A DNA stretch of 64,000 bases, taken from positions 372,001-436,000 of the forward strand of contig CAWKNX010000010.1 of the NCBI GenBank assembly GCA_963851085.1, read 5' to 3'. Below the pieces are notes generated by a model, which saw only the letters and a program-made list of their open reading frames with translations, had not been told where the DNA came from and did no database searches. This document shows positions 63,501 to 64,000 of this stretch, in pieces; position 1 is the first letter of the stretch, and every line of letters starts with the position of its first letter. The position numbers and the translations under genes are program-made. The stretch is from DATFVJ01 sp963851085 (lineage in GTDB: Bacteria > Actinomycetota > Actinomycetes > Streptosporangiales > Streptosporangiaceae).

Positions 63501-64000
63501 CACCGACGAGCAGCGATTGCAGCAGGTGCTGCGCAATCTGCTGTCGAACGCGGTGAAGTTCACCGCGGCGGGTGACGTCCGGCTGCACATATCGCGGGCG
63601 GTGAACGTGGAGTTCACGGGTCCGCTCGCGGCGGAGAAAGAGGTCGTCGCGTTCGCCGTATCCGACACGGGCGTGGGAGTCGCCGAGGACAAGCTGCGCG
63701 TCATCTTCGACGCCTTCCAGCAGGCGGACGGAACGACCAGCCGCCGTTACGGTGGGACCGGCCTCGGCCTTTCCATAAGCCGTGACATCGCGCGACTGCT
63801 CGGCGGCGAGATCCGTGCCCGCAGCAGGATCGGGCACGGCAGCACATTCACCCTCTACCTGCCGGTCAGGTACGCGGAGGGGCGGCCCGCGAGCGATGGC
63901 GCCCGCCAAGGACCGGCCGAAGATAGCGGCCCGGCTGGATTCGCTGACCGGCTGCGCAAAGCCGGCGCCCCGGGCAGCCCCCCGCACGGCGATCTCACCG
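60526..64000 (+). CDS. Multi-HAMP hybrid-type histidine kinase, partial
   Basis: Open from ATG 60526 to the right edge (1158 codons), so the C terminus is missing; receiver domains are expected beyond it. Six HAMP-type units are spaced at exactly 276 bp (92 residues; GDL motifs at 60931, 61207, 61483, 61759, 62035, 62311). Then come a GAF domain (about 645-795), a coiled coil (LTQELQERSDELQRQQAEL and onward), and a kinase core with NMSHELRTPLN (His888), LRNLLSNAVKFT, SDTGVGV and GGTGLGLSIS. No transmembrane segment is seen, so it is likely cytosolic. The domain plan resembles the group III fungal osmosensor kinases and a class of actinobacterial kinases. Confidence 0.92.
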   Translation, partial: MISRRSTAPSAPAAPSTSPVSSDRAAGTATAGRANRGGKGAGDGGDRGTGAADRAYRYTDADLEPVRSALAALRDGDFRPRRLPPASPTGPSGLLAEITALVDDVGGQLALHAAEVTQMAAQVRDIAQVATAVAKGDLSQKITVDAQGQMLQLKQTMNTMVDQLSAFADEVTRVAREVGTEGNLGGQAHVRGASGVWKDLTDSVNGMASNLTVQVRGIAQVATAVAKGDLSQKITVDAQGEILQLKDTINTMVDQLSAFADEVTRVAREVGTEGNLGGQAHVRGASGVWKDLTDSVNGMASNLTIQVRGIAQVTTAVANGDLSKKITVDAQGEILQLKDTINTMVDQLSAFADEVTRMAREVGTEGRLGGQAHVRGVSGTWKGLTDNVNFMANNLTNQVRNIAQVTTAVANGDLSKKITVDAQGEILQLKDTINTMVDQLSAFADEVTRMAREVGTEGRLGGQAHVRGVSGTWKDLTDNVNSMANNLTGQVRGIAQVATAVAGGDLSKKITVDARGEILELKTTINTMVDQLSAFADEVTRVAREVGSEGRLGGQAQVGGVSGTWKGLTESVNELAGNLTTQVRAIAAVASAVAEGDLTQSIRVDARGEVAELKDNINLMVANLRETTSTNQEQDWLKTNLARIAGLMQGHRDLLDLAQLIMSELTPLTSAQFGAFFLAEYPPGADAARDEAVLKRIAAYGFRKKGPAEFSFGEGLVGQAAVEGKPILITRVPTGYITVGSGLGDAPPASIAVLPILFEDQVLGVLELASLHEFSDAHIAFFDQFVGTIGVTINTIMANSRTEALLTQSQRLTQELQERSDELQRQQAELRRSNAELEEKAALLAKQNRAIEVQNFQIEQARRALEERAQQLALSSRYKSEFLANMSHELRTPLNSLLVLAKLLSVNPDGNLTTKQVEFARTIHESGSDLLQLINDILDLSKVEAGKMDLHPQVLTMATLVEYVEAAFRPVAVDRGLTFRVEVSSDVPEQLFTDEQRLQQVLRNLLSNAVKFTAAGDVRLHISRAVNVEFTGPLAAEKEVVAFAVSDTGVGVAEDKLRVIFDAFQQADGTTSRRYGGTGLGLSISRDIARLLGGEIRARSRIGHGSTFTLYLPVRYAEGRPASDGARQGPAEDSGPAGFADRLRKAGAPGSPPHGDLT

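Noticed and set aside
1..64000. tRNA or rRNA genes
   Set aside because: I looked in the larger gaps for cloverleaf-like or conserved rRNA sequence and recognised none; a covariance-model scan was not possible.

Overview
This window is a very G+C-rich chromosomal segment from an actinobacterium, probably a large-genome, soil-type lineage. The gene order is the conserved actinobacterial backbone: recG-rsmD-coaD-DUF177-rpmF-rnc-mutM-acyP-smc-ftsY, then glnK-glnD-ffh, rpsP-khpA-rimM-trmD-rplS-lepB-rnhB-DUF2469-yraN-comM-dprA-xerC, then rpsB-tsf-pyrH-frr-cdsA-rlmN. GTG starts, four-base stop/start overlaps, DUF397/XRE-DUF5753 genes and RsbW-type kinases agree with this. The genus cannot be fixed from the sequence alone.

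Layout. 0-12.6 kb: DNA repair, RNA processing and chromosome segregation genes (recG to smc), with one repeat-filled gap at 2.4-3.2 kb. 12.6-17.6 kb: an accessory island holding an EspC-like small protein, a WXG100-lytic transglycosylase interrupted by an intein, a convergent RsbW-like kinase, and an XRE-DUF5753/DUF397 pair. 17.9-24.9 kb: ftsY, an F420-type flavin-fold protein, P-II, GlnD and Ffh. 24.9-26.8 kb: no intact gene, only a 16-bp tandem array and a decayed transposase lying inside a split palindromic repeat. 26.8-44.6 kb: ribosomal, tRNA/rRNA modification, secretion, competence, recombination and translation genes, with rnhB frameshifted. 44.8-52.1 kb: small membrane protein, SUFU-domain protein, RlmN, hexapeptide acyltransferase and a three-gene succinate dehydrogenase operon. 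52.4-57 kb: a secreted protein, UppP, a second large repeat block and TypA. 57.3-64 kb: a small gene behind a LexA-type box, a HATPase-GAF-GAF-SpoIIE phosphatase, and a divergent six-HAMP hybrid-type histidine kinase that runs off the right edge.

The most striking single object is the 410-residue intein at 14261-15490. It sits inside the active-site loop of a lytic transglycosylase domain in a probable type VII secretion substrate, and carries a C2H2 zinc-finger pattern between its splicing block and its LAGLIDADG region. Splicing would restore the usual NGWD-SNAAAG sequence of the enzyme.

Two features run through the whole window. First, many universally conserved genes (rsmD, mutM, smc hinge, rimM, trmD, comM, xerC, uppP, rpsP, rpsB, glnD, the SpoIIE phosphatase) carry in-frame low-complexity insertions or tails, often built from 15-bp units. 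Second, intergenic gaps carry a family of palindromes sharing a TGATCGCGGT core; two gaps 52 kb apart share a longer unit of about 190 bp, and one copy is split by transposase DNA.
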